Below are positions 16,206 to 25,500 of a stretch of DNA of 64,000 nucleotides, in pieces (the stretch's first letter is position 1; each line of letters starts with the position of its first letter). The notes beneath the pieces were generated by a model. It saw nothing but the letters and a program-made list of their open reading frames with translations. It was not told the DNA's origin and did no database searches. Source of the stretch: Streptomyces abyssomicinicus (GTDB taxonomy: Bacteria > Actinomycetota > Actinomycetes > Streptomycetales > Streptomycetaceae); assembly GCF_008974245.1 (NCBI RefSeq), contig NZ_BBZI01000005.1, positions 778,180-842,179 on the forward strand, given 5' to 3'. The position numbers and the translations under genes were made by a program.

Positions 16206-16903
16206 TGCCCACCCTCGGCTTCCTGCACGGCGGCGCCTTCCACCAGCTCGCCACCCTCGCCGATCCGGCCGTCCGGGTCTGGCGCCCCCGCGAGATCTAC
16301 CTCCCCGAGGCGGACGCCGCGGACTTCGAGGACCTCGACACCCTGATCGTCTCCGACCGCCTCCACCCCGGCCTGCTGGCCCGCACCGCCCCGCTGCTGC
16401 TGCGGGTCGCCGAACGCGGCGGCACGGTGGTGGTCCTCGGCGAGAACGACGTCGAGGGCTGGCTGCCCGGCATGCGTGCCCTGCGCCCCGCCGAGACCAA
16501 CTTCTGGTGGTGGCGCACCGGCGGCGACAACGGCGTCCGCCGCGCGGCCGAAGGCCACGAGGCATGGGACCACCTCACGGAACGCGCCGTCCGCTGGCAC
16601 TACCACGGCCTGCTCGAGCCCCCGGCCGGCGCCACCGTCCTCGCCTGCACCGATCTGGAGCGCGAGGGCGACCCCGCCACCCGCCAGGTCCTCCTCTACG
16701 AGGACCGCGTCTCCACCCCGGGCCGCCTGATCGTCACCACGATGGACCCGGTCCACCACCACGGCTCCCGCTTCATGCCGGGCGCGACCCAGCTCCTGTA
16801 CGGCCTCCTGCGCTGGACCGGCACGAACACCCGCCTTCCCCCGGCCGCCGCGCAGCAGCCGCCCATGCGCGGGCGAACCGACGGTTCGCACGGGGGAGGA
16901 TGA
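16205..16903 (+). CDS. unknown protein of iron operon, amidotransferase-fold-like (B)
   Basis: A 232-residue protein whose ATG overlaps the previous stop (TGATG). It opens with TLGFLHGGAFHQLATLADP and contains LDTLIVSDRLHPGLLART, RVAERGGTVVVLGEN and METNFWWW-like aromatic loops (AETNFWWWRTGG). It looks like a distant paralogue of the preceding gene by fold pattern, again with no clear catalytic triad. Its C-terminus TMDPVHHHGSRFMPG is rich in His and could bind metal. The function is not known; coupling to the iron importer is the main clue. Confidence 0.6.
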   Translation: MPTLGFLHGGAFHQLATLADPAVRVWRPREIYLPEADAADFEDLDTLIVSDRLHPGLLARTAPLLLRVAERGGTVVVLGENDVEGWLPGMRALRPAETNFWWWRTGGDNGVRRAAEGHEAWDHLTERAVRWHYHGLLEPPAGATVLACTDLEREGDPATRQVLLYEDRVSTPGRLIVTTMDPVHHHGSRFMPGATQLLYGLLRWTGTNTRLPPAAAQQPPMRGRTDGSHGGG

Positions 16904-16940
16904 GGGCGGACCCCGTGTCCTGTGACGCGGCAGCGACGCA

Positions 16941-17375
16941 TCACACGGTGCGCCGGACCTTGAAGAAGTAGCGCGTCAGCAACAGGACGATCAGCAGATC
17001 GAGGACCATCACCGGGATGGCCCAGGCCGGGTAGTACGGGACGAACATGAACTGGGTGACGAGACTGATCCCCGCCGCCACGACCCCGACCGAACGGGCC
17101 CACTTCCTGTCCGCCACGACGCCGAGGCCCACGACCACCAGCGCCGCACCGACGACGATGTGGATCACCCCCCACGCCGTCAGACCGAAGCGGTAGGCGT
17201 AGTGGGACGAGAGGGCGAACAGACTGTCGTTCGCGATGGCGGAAGCACCCATGAGGATGCTGAGCGGTCCGCTGAGCATCAGGATCGCGGCGGCGGCCAA
17301 CGACTCCGAGTCCAACGACCGGCCCTCGGCGGGAGCCCCGTGCCCCCGCTGCGTCTTGTCAGGTGTCGACGTCAT
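16941..17375 (-). CDS. four-helix membrane protein (DUF7144-like)
   Basis: A 144-residue integral membrane protein with four predicted helices after a 35-residue polar N-terminus. Features include MGASAIANDSLF, YAYRFGLTAWGVIHIVVGA and YYPAWAIPVMVLDLLIVLLL, which fit a family of small actinobacterial membrane proteins of unknown function. The ATG at 17375 is preferred because GGAAGG lies eight nt upstream, whereas for the ATG at 17381 it is only two nt away. It is convergent with the iron operon. Confidence 0.7.
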   Translation of the reverse strand: MTSTPDKTQRGHGAPAEGRSLDSESLAAAAILMLSGPLSILMGASAIANDSLFALSSHYAYRFGLTAWGVIHIVVGAALVVVGLGVVADRKWARSVGVVAAGISLVTQFMFVPYYPAWAIPVMVLDLLIVLLLTRYFFKVRRTV

Positions 17376-17801
17376 CACCATCGCCTTCCCGTACGGCAAG
17401 AGCCGCCCGTGCGGCCTTGCGGTGGCCGCGCAAGGGCATGACCGCCGGTCCGTCCGACAGCCGGGAGCTGCTGCCGTGCCGACGCATCCCGGGTCACCTT
17501 CCGACACGGGAGACACGCAGCCTGCCTCCTTCCGCTCCCTTCGCCCCCATCCGTCACTTCCAATGTGGCAGCCGGCGCCGCCCCCCGCACCCGGAATCCC
17601 GTCAGGGCCGCTCGGCCCCCGATGCCGGTACTCAAGGACGCGCGGCGACCGTGAACCGTGACCGGCCCGTGCCCGGCGGCGGAACGCGTCACCCGCACCT
17701 GGCGTGTCCGGGTCGGCGTCCGCGGCCGGGCCGTGCGGGAGCAGTGGCCCACTGGTTACTGTGTGACAGCAGACCGCGAAGGGCTGGAGGGGGAGAGGTC
17801 C
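17376..17801. other. intergenic region, no feature recognised
   Basis: This 426-nt gap separates the divergent membrane-protein gene and the NLR module. It must contain promoters for both, but I see no convincing gene, operator or repeat. The short frames present have no ribosome site and no family resemblance. Confidence 0.5.
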
Positions 17802-18212
17802 ATGGATCCGGAGATGGCCGTGCTGGCGGGGACGGCGGGGACGACGCTGGTCGCCCTGTTGACGACGGAGGTGTGGGAGCGCGCCAGGGACGGCATCGCC
17901 GCGCTGTGGCGCCGCGCCGACCCCGGGCGTGCCGAGGCGATCTCGGACGAACTCGACGTGACCCGGACCGAGTTGCTGACGGCCAGGGAGGGCGGCGACA
18001 CCGAGTCGCCGGGTGAGCTGAGCACCGAGTGGCAGGGCCGCATCAGGAGGCTGCTGGCGGCGCACCCCGAGCAGGCGGAGGAGCTCCGGACGCTGCTCGA
18101 CGAGCTGCGGCCGCACGCTCCCGCAGGTCCGACGGTGACCCAGCACGCCACCGCCTCCGGGCACGCCCGTGTCTACCAGGCGGGCCGGGACCAGCGCTTC
18201 GGGACCCCGTGA
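17802..18212 (+). CDS. small NLR-partner protein with C-terminal RHIM-like motif
   Basis: A 136-residue protein; ATG 17802 follows GGGGGAGAGG and longer frames lack family features. The N-terminus is an amphipathic or membrane-seeking helix (MAVLAGTAGTTLVALLTTEV), followed by a helical bundle rich in charged residues (residues 25-110). The C-terminus carries GHARVYQAGRDQRF (residues 120-133), almost the same as the N-terminus of the next protein. Bacterial NLR-linked amyloid motifs place an effector with this arrangement directly upstream of an NB-ARC receptor. I infer a cell-death or membrane-acting effector recruited by motif templating; neither activity is demonstrated. Confidence 0.7.
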   Translation: MDPEMAVLAGTAGTTLVALLTTEVWERARDGIAALWRRADPGRAEAISDELDVTRTELLTAREGGDTESPGELSTEWQGRIRRLLAAHPEQAEELRTLLDELRPHAPAGPTVTQHATASGHARVYQAGRDQRFGTP

Positions 18213-20371
18213 ACGGTGGCAACGACGCGCGGGCCGACGGGCACGGGCGCGTCTACCAGGCGTCGGGCGACCAGTACATCATCGAGCACCATCACCACGC
18301 TCCCGAGTGGTCGGGGCCCGACTCCGTACGTCACCCCGCCGTCGGACGCCCGCCCGTGGTGCTCCGCGACCGCACCGTCGAGATGGAGCGGCTGCGGGCC
18401 ACCGTCGGACCGGGCGTCGGCAACGGCGTCTACGTGCTGCACGGTCTCGGCGGCTGCGGCAAGACGGCCGTCGCCTACACGCTGTTCCAGCACGCCACCC
18501 GCCACGCGGGCCGGGCCGGGCTGTGGGTGAACGCCTCCGACCCGGCCTCCCTGCGCGCCGGGATGCTCGCCGTCGCCGCCGACCGGGGAGCCGGCGACGC
18601 CGAACTCGCGGGCGCACAAGCCGGGTTGCGGCCCGCCGCCGATCTGGTGTGGGAGTACCTCGACCGCTCCGAGCAGCCCTGGCTGCTCGTCCTCGACAAC
18701 GCCGACACCCCCGCCGTCCTCCGCGACGGCGGGTGGCTGCGCACCAGCCCCTGCGGCGTCGTCCTGGTCACCACCCGCCAGGCGGCCCGCCGGTGGTGGC
18801 CCGGGGCCGAGCTGCTCCAGTTCGGCGTCCTCCCCCGTGAGGACGCCGCCCGGGTCCTCCAGGACCTGGCGCCCGACGCGGGAAGCCTCGAGGAGGCGGC
18901 GGAGGTCGCCGACCGTCTCGGGCGTCTCCCACTGGCCCTCACCCTGGCCGGCGGGTTCCTCGCGCATCAGGTCATCGACCCGTGGACCCTCGCCGATTAC
19001 CGGCACCGGCTCGACGAGGGGGACACCGGAGCGCACCCCATCGAGCTGCTGGACCAGGGCGCCGAACCGGGCTCCGACTCCCGGCGCCTGCTCAGCGGCA
19101 CCTGGCAGCTCTCCCTCGACGCCCTCACCGCCCAGGGCCTCCCCGAGGCCACCACTCTGCTGCGTCTGCTCACCTGCTGGGCGAGCGACCCCCTGCCCGT
19201 GAAGGTGCTCGCCGGCGCCGCGATCGAGCCGGGGCTGCACCCCTCCCGCGTCGAGTCCGCCCTGCGGGGACTGCTCGACCACTCCCTCACCGACCTCCTC
19301 ACCGGCGAGGTACGCGGCCTTCGCACCCACGGGATCCTCCTCGACAGCGTCGCGCGCACCGTCCCGGACGAAGAGCGGGAGCGCCTCGCCGCCACCGCCG
19401 CCGGGCTGCTCGCCGCGGTACTCCCCGAGGTGCCGGAGCGCGGTGCGCAGGACCCCGCGGTCATCCAGCTCACGCCGCACGTGATGGCGTTGCTCCGCCG
19501 GGTGACGGGCCGGCGGGCCGGCCGGTCCGTCGTGGAGGCCGCGGCCGACCGCGCCGTGCGGCTGGTGACCGCCGTTCACCGGTCGGGCGACTACGCCTCG
19601 GCGCTCTCCCTGGCCGAGGAGGCCCTCGGCCTCTGCGTCCCCGCGCTCGGCGCCGACAACGTGTTCGTCGTCCGGCTCCGTCAGCGGGCCGCTCGCGCCG
19701 TCTTCCGCCTCGGACGGTTCGAAGAGTCCGAGGCCCTCTACCGGCGGCTGCTCGAGGACTGCGAGCGGGCCCTGGGACCCGACGCGCCGGACACGCTGGA
19801 GACCTGCCTGCGCCTGGCACTCCCGCTCTTCGTCCGTGGCCGGACCCAGGACGCGATTCCGCTGGCGAAGCGGGCGGTGCGGGGGCGGGAGGAGAGCCTG
19901 GGGGCGTCCCATCCGCTCAGCCTCCTCGCGCGGGTGATCCTCCTGGAACTCGCCGCCGCCCCGGAACTGGCCGGACTCCCCGAGCGGGACGAGCTGATCG
20001 CCACCGGGCCGGCCCTGATCGCCGACTGCCACGCCGCGCTCGGGCCCGAGCATCCCGTCACTCTCGGAGCGGAACTCAACCACGCGTACGTCCTGAACAG
20101 CGTGGGCAGGGCGGAGGAGGCCCTGCCCCCCATCCGGCACGCGCTCGCCGTCTACGGGGCACGCCTCACCGAGCAGCACCCGTGGGCGCTCAGCGCGCGC
20201 AGGACGTTCGCCATCGCCCTGGGACTGCTCGGGCGGTACGACGAGGCGATCCCGACGATGGAGACGGTGGTGGAGGGACGGGTGCGGATGCTGGGCCCCA
20301 CGCATCCCTGGACGCTGGAGGACGAGGAGACCCTGGCCGGGTACCGGAGCCGGAGGCGTCCGTCGTGCTGA
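18209..20371 (+). CDS. NB-ARC/TPR NLR-like receptor with N-terminal RHIM-like motif
   Basis: A 720-residue STAND ATPase starting at GTG 18209, overlapping the upstream stop. Residues 11-25 contain GHGRVYQASGDQYII, the amyloid-type motif shared with the neighbour, then a His run. The NB-ARC domain shows Walker A GLGGCGKT (near residue 85), Walker B WLLVLDNAD (near 165) and the sensor GVVLVTTR. A winged-helix region follows. From about residue 430 to the end there are tetratricopeptide-like repeats (YASALSLAEEALGLCVPALG, RFEESEALYRRLLEDCERAL, RYDEAIPTMETVVEG) that would detect a ligand. The expected role is a nucleotide-gated immune sensor. Confidence 0.82.
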   Translation: MNGGNDARADGHGRVYQASGDQYIIEHHHHAPEWSGPDSVRHPAVGRPPVVLRDRTVEMERLRATVGPGVGNGVYVLHGLGGCGKTAVAYTLFQHATRHAGRAGLWVNASDPASLRAGMLAVAADRGAGDAELAGAQAGLRPAADLVWEYLDRSEQPWLLVLDNADTPAVLRDGGWLRTSPCGVVLVTTRQAARRWWPGAELLQFGVLPREDAARVLQDLAPDAGSLEEAAEVADRLGRLPLALTLAGGFLAHQVIDPWTLADYRHRLDEGDTGAHPIELLDQGAEPGSDSRRLLSGTWQLSLDALTAQGLPEATTLLRLLTCWASDPLPVKVLAGAAIEPGLHPSRVESALRGLLDHSLTDLLTGEVRGLRTHGILLDSVARTVPDEERERLAATAAGLLAAVLPEVPERGAQDPAVIQLTPHVMALLRRVTGRRAGRSVVEAAADRAVRLVTAVHRSGDYASALSLAEEALGLCVPALGADNVFVVRLRQRAARAVFRLGRFEESEALYRRLLEDCERALGPDAPDTLETCLRLALPLFVRGRTQDAIPLAKRAVRGREESLGASHPLSLLARVILLELAAAPELAGLPERDELIATGPALIADCHAALGPEHPVTLGAELNHAYVLNSVGRAEEALPPIRHALAVYGARLTEQHPWALSARRTFAIALGLLGRYDEAIPTMETVVEGRVRMLGPTHPWTLEDEETLAGYRSRRRPSC

Positions 20372-20423
20372 ACACGCCGGCCGGGTGCGACCGGCGACCT
20401 CTTCTCCCCGGCAGGAGCCTCCT

Positions 20424-21470
20424 GTGAGCAACCGCGACGACTTCGGTCCGGCCACGAAGAACGAGCTCGCCCACCGTGTCGCCCACACGTGCTCCGCGCC
20501 GTCGTGCGGAGCCGCGACGATCGGTCCCTCCGACGTCCGGAAGGGCAGGGTGACCAACGTCGGCGTCGGCGCCCACATCACCGCGGCGGCCGAAGGCGGC
20601 CCGCGCTACGACGGCAGCCTCTCCCGCGGGGAACGAGCCGGGTACGGCAACGGGATATGGCTGTGCGCGATCCACGCGAAGCTGATCGACGACAACGAGG
20701 ACCGCTACCCGGTGAGCCTCCTGCGCACCTGGAAGGAGAACGCCGAACGCAACGCCCGTGTACGGGTCGGACGTCCCGCCGACTCCCGCGTGCCCAGCCT
20801 GCTGCTCGACCACGCGGTGGTCATCCCCAAGGGTGACGAGAGCCGGGCTCTTGCCCACTTCCTCGACGATGTCGGCGCGCTGGAGGCGTGGGGGCCGGTG
20901 GTGTTCGAGGCGACGAAATTCCTGGCCTACGAGACGGCGCTGAACGCCTTCGACCACGGCGGGGCGGAGAGCCTCGGGGTGAGGACGGAGAAGGGCTGTC
21001 TGTTCCTGTCGTACGAGGCGCCTGAGTTCGGGCCCCTCGATCTGGAGAAGGCCGAGGGTGACGGTGGCGCGGCAGCGCTCCGGTCCTTCAAGGACCAGTG
21101 CGACGGCATCATGGAACTCACCTACCGGCACCGGGACGGCGTGAACGAATGGAGCGTCGTCGACCTGAGCAGGGGCCTGAACAACCATCCCTGCGCGCTG
21201 CGGCTGACCCGGAACATCGGACAGGGCGCCGACTTCACCCGCGTGGAGGGATGCGCCGAGGTGCACGTCCACGTCCCTGACACCGACCGCATCTTCTCCT
21301 TCAGCGACGCGGGGAAGCTCGCGCGGCAACTGGTGGACCGGCTTCCGGAACGCTCCTACGTGTTCCACGGCGTGAGCGACGACCCGCACCTGCGGGCCTT
21401 CATCGTCGAGAGACTGCCCCGCGTGCGCTTCGCCGCCTCGAGGCGGCGGGCCGCCCGCACCGACGAGTGA
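20424..21470 (+). CDS. HNH-type nuclease-like protein next to NLR
   Basis: A 348-residue protein; the GTG at 20424 follows GGAG and begins the conserved region. Residues 15-110 look like an HNH variant: AHTCSAPSCG (two cysteines), NVGVGAHITAAAEGGPRYD, then GIWLCAIHAKLIDDN and YPVSLLRTWK. The C-x2-H and paired cysteines would bind zinc, and the His of GAHI is a candidate catalytic residue. The C-terminal 230 residues are unassigned. It lies 52 nt after the NLR gene on the same strand, so it may be a third component of the module. DNA cleavage is inferred, not shown. Confidence 0.65.
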   Translation: MSNRDDFGPATKNELAHRVAHTCSAPSCGAATIGPSDVRKGRVTNVGVGAHITAAAEGGPRYDGSLSRGERAGYGNGIWLCAIHAKLIDDNEDRYPVSLLRTWKENAERNARVRVGRPADSRVPSLLLDHAVVIPKGDESRALAHFLDDVGALEAWGPVVFEATKFLAYETALNAFDHGGAESLGVRTEKGCLFLSYEAPEFGPLDLEKAEGDGGAAALRSFKDQCDGIMELTYRHRDGVNEWSVVDLSRGLNNHPCALRLTRNIGQGADFTRVEGCAEVHVHVPDTDRIFSFSDAGKLARQLVDRLPERSYVFHGVSDDPHLRAFIVERLPRVRFAASRRRAARTDE

Positions 21471-21625
21471 GCTTCTTCGAGCCGGCCACCGGTCGGGTGA
21501 TGGGCATGTCCAGGACCTTCGGGCAGCCGCCACCGCAGGGGACGGGCTGCGCGCGGACGCCGGGAGCGGGTCACCGGGTCGTCCATCGGGTGAGGCGTGA
21601 CCCGGCGAGGTGACATTTTGTGACG

Positions 21626-21749
21626 GATGAGAGGCTCGGAGGGTGAGTGAGACGAAGACTCCGGCCCTGCAGTTCCGCTTCGACGGGCCAGAACACGCTC
21701 CCGTGCTGATCGTGGGCCCCTCCCTCGGCACCACATGGCACAAGTGGGA
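21626..21749 (+). repeat. left copy (A) of the pcaL 5'-end direct repeat
   Basis: This 124-bp block matches 41633-41756 with about 12 mismatches counted by eye. The first 34 nt, including the start codon region, are identical, as are 20 nt at 21682-21701. It contains the ribosome site and first 35-36 codons of pcaL. The two copies lie 20,007 bp apart in the same orientation and bracket the accessory island. The codons here are the preferred GC-rich ones, so this is probably the original chromosomal copy. Confidence 0.85.
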
Positions 21750-21840
21750 AAAGCCGTCCGAGAGGGTCCAGCGGGTCGATCTCGGGGGCCTGTTGTCCGG
21801 CCAGGGTGTATTTGTCCCTCACGGTCGACGCAGTTGGTGA
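21643..21840 (+). pseudogene. truncated pcaL 5' stub
   Basis: The frame opens with the first 33 residues of the PcaL N-terminus (through PSLGTTWH), then departs from the family after TWHKW and runs into unrelated sequence until a stop. The intact gene lies 20 kb away at 41650. The stub lacks the nucleophile, the rest of the lactonase and the whole decarboxylase domain, so it cannot be functional. It keeps what is probably the original pcaL promoter and ribosome site. Confidence 0.85.
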
Positions 21841-21862
21841 CATCTGTGTGATAGCGCACGTG

Positions 21863-21906
21863 ATACGCAGACGCCGTCTCGGCATGCCGAGACGGCGTCT
21901 GCGTAT
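21863..21906. repeat. 44-bp perfect palindrome
   Basis: Bases 21863-21884 (starting ATACGCAGACGCC) are the exact reverse complement of 21885-21906, with no spacer and no mismatch. It lies 22 nt after the stop of the pcaL stub, just inside the left edge of the island. As RNA it would form a very stable hairpin and could end transcription coming from the pcaL promoter on one side or the minus-strand operon on the other. It could also be a protein-binding or recombination site. Confidence 0.8.
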
Positions 21907-22131
21907 GGCTGTCTACCGAGGTTCGAGCTGACTGCCGCTGCACCGTTGTACTCCGGCTCGCCGCTCTCGAGGACGCGGAGCAGGGAGGCGGTGACGACTC
22001 GGGTCGCGCGGCCGACCCGCAGTACCCGACATGGGAACTCGCCCCGTCGTCCTGGACCGATACCTGGCCGCGGCTACCCGGCCCGAGACCAGCCGCCCGG
22101 CCGGTCCCACCGCCAAATCCGGTGATCGTCC

Positions 22132-22485
22132 ATGACGACCGTCGAAGGCCAGGAGACGGCCACCACCTCCGAACCCGCAGCGGCCGGGCACCGGACACCG
22201 CCCTCCCTCACCACTCTCCCCCTCACCAGCCCCACCGACGGCTCAGCGACCCTCCACGGCGACCGGCTGGTCGCCGAGGTCCAGAACGTCCTCGGGGGTA
22301 CGCCGATACACTGCCGCTCGCCGCGCCGACGGTCCCCGCTCGGCGAGGGCCGCACCCCGCTGGTCCCGCTGACGGACGGCATCTCCGCCAAGCTGGACTT
22401 CCTGATGCCCACGCTCTCCTTCAAGGACCGGGGCGCGGTGCTGTTCGTGACCTGGCACTGCCCCTGGAGCCGCGCCGGGTGCTAG
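22132..22485 (+). pseudogene. fragment of a threonine synthase-like PLP enzyme
   Basis: A 117-residue frame contains GEGRTPLVPL, then AKLDFLMPTLSFKDRGAV, the substrate/PLP-lysine region of threonine or cysteate synthase-like enzymes (K in SFKDRG binds PLP). It stops soon after, where intact proteins continue for more than 250 residues. The N-terminal 60 residues only loosely resemble the family. It is best read as a decayed remnant at the island edge, possibly cut by the insertion of the neighbouring operon. Confidence 0.6.
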
Positions 22486-22551
22486 CTTTCGTTCGCCAGT
22501 CTCCGACAACCGCATGCCCTGCGTGTGCAGTTCCCGGGCCCGGCACGGGCG

Positions 22552-25500
22552 TCAGTCGGCGGGCGTGCTGCTCCACAGTCTGAGCATGACCCGTTCCGGC
22601 TGCTCACCGCCGGACAGCATGCGGGCCGTGCGCGGCCAGGTCTCCGGGGGCAGGGCGTAGTCCGTGACTAGGCGGTAGAGGGTGGGTCCTGGGCCCGGCA
22701 GCATCAGCAGTTCGCCCAGCAGGCGGGCCTCGGCCGGTGCCGCCTCGGTCGCCAGGACGAGGTCCAGCGCGTCGGAGCCGAACCGTTCGACCAGCGCCAG
22801 CCCGTCCTCCCCCGCCGCCAGCAGCCACGGCGTGAGGACTCCGGCGCGGGCCCTGTGCTTCTCTCGCTGCTCCACCAGCAGCCGCAGTACGCGCGGGCCT
22901 GAGCCGCCCGCGAGTAGCGGCAGCCAGCGCGGGCCCCACACCGTCACCGCCTCAGCGATGCCCGGCAGGCGCTGCTCGACGACCGCCGCGGTGACCGCAG
23001 CCCGCAGGCCGAACCGCGCACCCACATTGAGCACGGCCTCCAGGGAGCGGGCGGCCAGCTCACTGGTCAGCGGGGCCAGTTCGGCGAGCATACGGCGCTG
23101 CTCGGGGCTGAGGCGGTGCCGCTCGGCGAACTGCTGTGCCACCACGCCCAGTCCGTCGCATAGCAGCGTGCGAAGCGCCTGCGCGGGGTCGGCGGCGTAG
23201 AGGACCAGTGGCAGCTCGCGGCGCGCCCGGGGGTCGAGGGTGGCCTTGGGCTCGGCGGCGTACAGCCGCAGCAGGGCGGTGCGCTGTTCGGGGCTGCTCA
23301 AGGTGGCCAGCAGGGGCAGCAGGACCGGGTCGGCGGCCAGCGCGTCGGTCGTGCCGGGGGGCGCTCCCGGGCCCATAACGGCGGCTGCGACCCGCTGATC
23401 CAGCCCGGGGCCGTGCACGGCCCAGGTACGGATCTTGCCGGGGCGGGAGATGACGTTGCCGAGGACCCAGTCCAGCTCCTCGCCGCGCGCCAGCTGCCAG
23501 CGCGACCAGGCGACCGCGGCTGCGGTGTCCAGCGGCTCGGTGTGCTCCGCGCGTTCGTAGCCGCGTTCCTGGAAGGCGGTCAGAACCTCGTCCGCCGTGC
23601 GGCCGATCCCGTCGGCGTACCCCTTGATCCGGCTCATGGACCGCTGATCCAGGCCAAGTTCGATGGCGTGCCGCAGGCCTTCGGTGCCGTACTCCGCGAG
23701 GGCCGCCTCGGTGTCGGGGAAGCCCGCGACGATCTCGGCGATGTCCAGGTCGCCCTGTTCGGCCAGCCAGCGGGCGGCGAGGGCAGGGTGGGCGCAGACG
23801 ACCGGCCAGTCGGCGGGTGCCGTGCCCAGCAGGGCGCGCACCGCGTCGTGCCCGAGAACGTCTGCGTCGACAGCGATCTGCGACAGCACCCGGGCGTCCA
23901 CCGCTCCGGTGGCATCCTGCTCTACGACCTGTACCCAGCCGAGGCCGAGCACGCCCAGGTGCTCGGGCTGGCGCAGCCCATCCAGCAACCGCCGCCACAT
24001 CTGCGGGGTATAGCGGGACAGCAGGTCTAGGTCGTCGCCCTGGAGGTGGGGCCGCAGCATGTCGAGCAGCTCGGGGTCCTCCAACCGGCCGGCGAGGAAC
24101 TGGAGGCTTGGGGCGGGGATTTGGGAGAGCAGCGAGACCAGAGTGTCGTCCATCTGGGTGACGGCGGCGGCGAGCCGCTCTGGCTCCACCTCTGGTACGG
24201 CCGTGCACAGCCGTCCGTAGAGGCCGACGCGGCGGATGCCCGGCCGCTCCCGCAGCGCGTCGTCCATCGAAAGCCCGTCCGCGCCTACCGGCTGGCGTGC
24301 GTCGAAGACGTCGGCGAGTCGGCCGGCCACGGGCAGCAGACGGCGCGCGGCCTCTCCATACAGGTCCTCTTCGGCGGGGCCGAGCAGCGCCGACATCAGG
24401 CAGTCGCGGAACACCGAACGAGGCACGCCAGACAGGGCCGTCACCAGGCGGCGCATGCCGGCCTCGTCCAGCTGGCGGTTGCGTTTGCGCAGGCCGGGCG
24501 CGTTCTGCCGGGCCCGTACCGCCACCAGCAGTTCGGTATTGGTGCCGAAGCAGTCGGCCATTCGGTCCAGCAGCATGCCGCGCTCGCGTGGCCGCATCCG
24601 GTCGGCGCCGCCGAGCTTGAGGGTCCAGCCCGCTGCGAAGGTGCGCCGGCGGATCGCCTGACCGGTGCTGCGCCGGCGGGCTGCCGGAATGTTCGGGTCC
24701 TGGAGGAGTTCCTCCGTGTACTGCTCCAGGGCTGGGTCCGTGAGATACGGCAGCTGGTCTGCTGGCAGGCCCGCGATCCTTGGTGCGGTCAGGGAGAGGT
24801 CCTCGGGGTCGACTTGGTCGACGCTCCCGGCACGCTCCCGCTGCAGGCGGCGCAGGTCGGTGCCGCCGATCCGGCCGGCGATCACCACACGGGCGTGCGG
24901 TGCCGCCGACGCTGCTAGGCAGACCCGGTCTAGCAGTTCGTCCGGCCGCACCAGCACCCAGCCTGCCCCGGATAGCAGGGTCGCGACGCGCGTGTTGAGC
25001 CGTCGGCCATCGAAGGCGGCCAGCGCGATCACCTTAGGTCCGTGGTCGTGCAGCAGGCCCAAGCGCAGCGCCTCGGGGTTGATCTCCCGGCGGGAGCCGC
25101 CGTTGTACTGCGCGACGTCGTCGTAGACCAGCAGGGCCTCCGCCTCGGCGATGTCGGCGTGGGCGCGGGCCTGTTCCTCCTCGCGCGCCTCCTGGGCGAG
25201 GGTGTCGGCGAGCTGTCCGGGCCGCAGCGCGGGGACGCGGCGGAAGCCGGCCGCCCGCAGATAGGAGCCGAGGTCGGCAGGGCCGTCCACTGAGCCCCAG
25301 GCGGCGGGCGGCAGTCCGCAGGCCATCCAGCCCGCCAGCCGGGTCAGGGCGCGGACCTGGACCTCCCGCCAGCGGACGAACGCCTCGCTCCCGGTGGCCG
25401 CGGTCGGCAGGTCGCTGCCGAGCAGCAGCGCGGTCGGCAGGGACATGCCCTGGGCGCCGGGCATGCGGCCCTCGGAGGGGATGTAGCCGTGTCGGCCGAT

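Noticed and set aside
21643..21840. A real 65-residue gene
   Set aside because: Its first half is the pcaL N-terminus and the second half is unrelated read-through sequence, so it is a stub.
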